Shown here piece by piece: positions 15,317 to 17,490 of a DNA stretch of 17,490 nt. Numbering within the stretch: the stretch's first letter is position 1; each line of letters starts with the position of its first letter. The notes under the pieces were generated by a model. The model saw only the letters and a list, made by a program, of their open reading frames with translations. It ran no database searches and was not told the DNA's origin. The stretch is from Miltoncostaeales bacterium (lineage in GTDB: Bacteria > Actinomycetota > Thermoleophilia > Miltoncostaeales > Miltoncostaeaceae), in contig JAUROO010000050.1 of the NCBI GenBank assembly GCA_030829765.1, positions 1 through 17,490 on the forward strand, in the 5' to 3' direction. The position numbers and the translations under genes were made by a program.

Positions 15317-15445
15317 TCACCACCAGCCGAGACGGCGCTGGATGGCCTCGAGCACGGCAAGCAGGCCGACCAGGACGGCGGCGATGGACAGGCCGGCGAT
15401 CGCGGCAACGACGCGGTCCTCATCGGTGTAGTAGCGCCCGCTCAT
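15317..15445 (-). CDS. 42-aa single-span membrane microprotein
   Basis: An ATG at 15445 opens a 43-codon frame ending in TGA. The product starts MSGRYYTDEDRVVAAIAG, then has one hydrophobic helix (about 12-33, ending ..VLVGLLAVLEAI) and a short basic, aromatic tail QRRLGWW. The acidic head and basic tail flanking the helix look like a real small membrane protein, and third codon positions are strongly GC-biased as in the neighbours. GAGGG lies about 10-11 bases before the ATG, a plausible ribosome binding site. I do not recognise the family. It sits alone between the SnoaL-like gene and the nrdJ terminator. The main doubt is that a GC-rich frame of this length can arise by chance. Confidence 0.5.
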   Translation of the reverse strand: MSGRYYTDEDRVVAAIAGLSIAAVLVGLLAVLEAIQRRLGWW

Positions 15446-15526
15446 GGGTGGAATCCCTCTCGTGGTCCAGACGGCAGGTTCACGCTATGCGACGCAGCCG
15501 ACGTCACGCTCCCGTGGTGGTGAAGC

Positions 15527-15556
15527 ACGGAAGGGGCCCCGAAGGGCCCCTTCCGT
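15527..15556 (-). terminator. Strong hairpin terminator of nrdJ
   Basis: The arms at 15527-15539 (ACGGAAGGGGCCC) and 15544-15556 are exact reverse complements, a 13-bp stem with a CGAA loop on the plus strand. It begins 22 bp after the nrdJ stop. No T-tract follows on the minus strand. The rest of the gap down to 15446 shows nothing further. Confidence 0.75.
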
Positions 15557-15578
15557 ACCGCCTACGTCGCATCCGGGC

Positions 15579-17490
<1,912 letters not shown>

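Overview
The window is about 17.5 kb of very GC-rich, gene-dense bacterial DNA with G or C at nearly every third codon position. An actinobacterial chromosome is the best fit, perhaps a deep-branching class such as Thermoleophilia; that placement is inference from style and gene content (SigK/RskA-type pair with a fasciclin protein, B12-dependent ribonucleotide reductase, DUF1254/DUF1214 secreted protein), not from a marker gene. I see no tRNA, rRNA, CRISPR array, insertion sequence, phage gene or recognisable biosynthetic or defence island. It reads as core and housekeeping chromosome with a few poorly known proteins.

Layout, left to right. Positions 1-843 (+) hold the 3' end of an unrecognised, faintly nitroreductase-like protein. 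It converges on a small one-helix membrane protein (923-1288, -) across a perfect 13-bp hairpin. An acyl-CoA dehydrogenase (1545-2690, +) converges on a SAM methyltransferase (2697-3497, -). That methyltransferase diverges from a PfkB-family sugar kinase (3553-4404, +), which converges on a class III aminotransferase (4448-5854, -). The aminotransferase shares a 64-bp divergent region with an SMR-family exporter (5919-6239, +), which converges on pyruvate kinase (6298-7731, -).

From 7795 to 9608 (-) a compact operon runs fasciclin protein, ECF sigma factor, RskA-like anti-sigma factor. It is preceded by a candidate SigK-type promoter and a perfect 5'-UTR hairpin, so it is probably autoregulated. 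Upstream lies a secreted NlpC/P60 cell-wall peptidase (9727-10539, -). Its 303-bp upstream gap contains two successive potential three-way junctions plus another hairpin (10620-10743), the best candidate here for an undescribed structured RNA. Next come a secreted DUF1254/DUF1214 protein with an inserted domain (10843-13008, -), a DeaD/CsdA-like RNA helicase with no ordinary start codon (13038 to about 14777, -), and an NTF2/SnoaL-like protein (14788-15177, -). A 42-aa membrane microprotein (15317-15445, -), a strong hairpin terminator and the 3' part of the class II ribonucleotide reductase gene nrdJ (15579-17490, -) complete the window.

Most genes stand alone or in convergent and divergent pairs. 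The only clear operons are fasciclin-sigma-anti-sigma and probably SnoaL-helicase. The envelope theme (fasciclin, NlpC/P60, DUF1254, two small membrane proteins) clusters around 9-15 kb.
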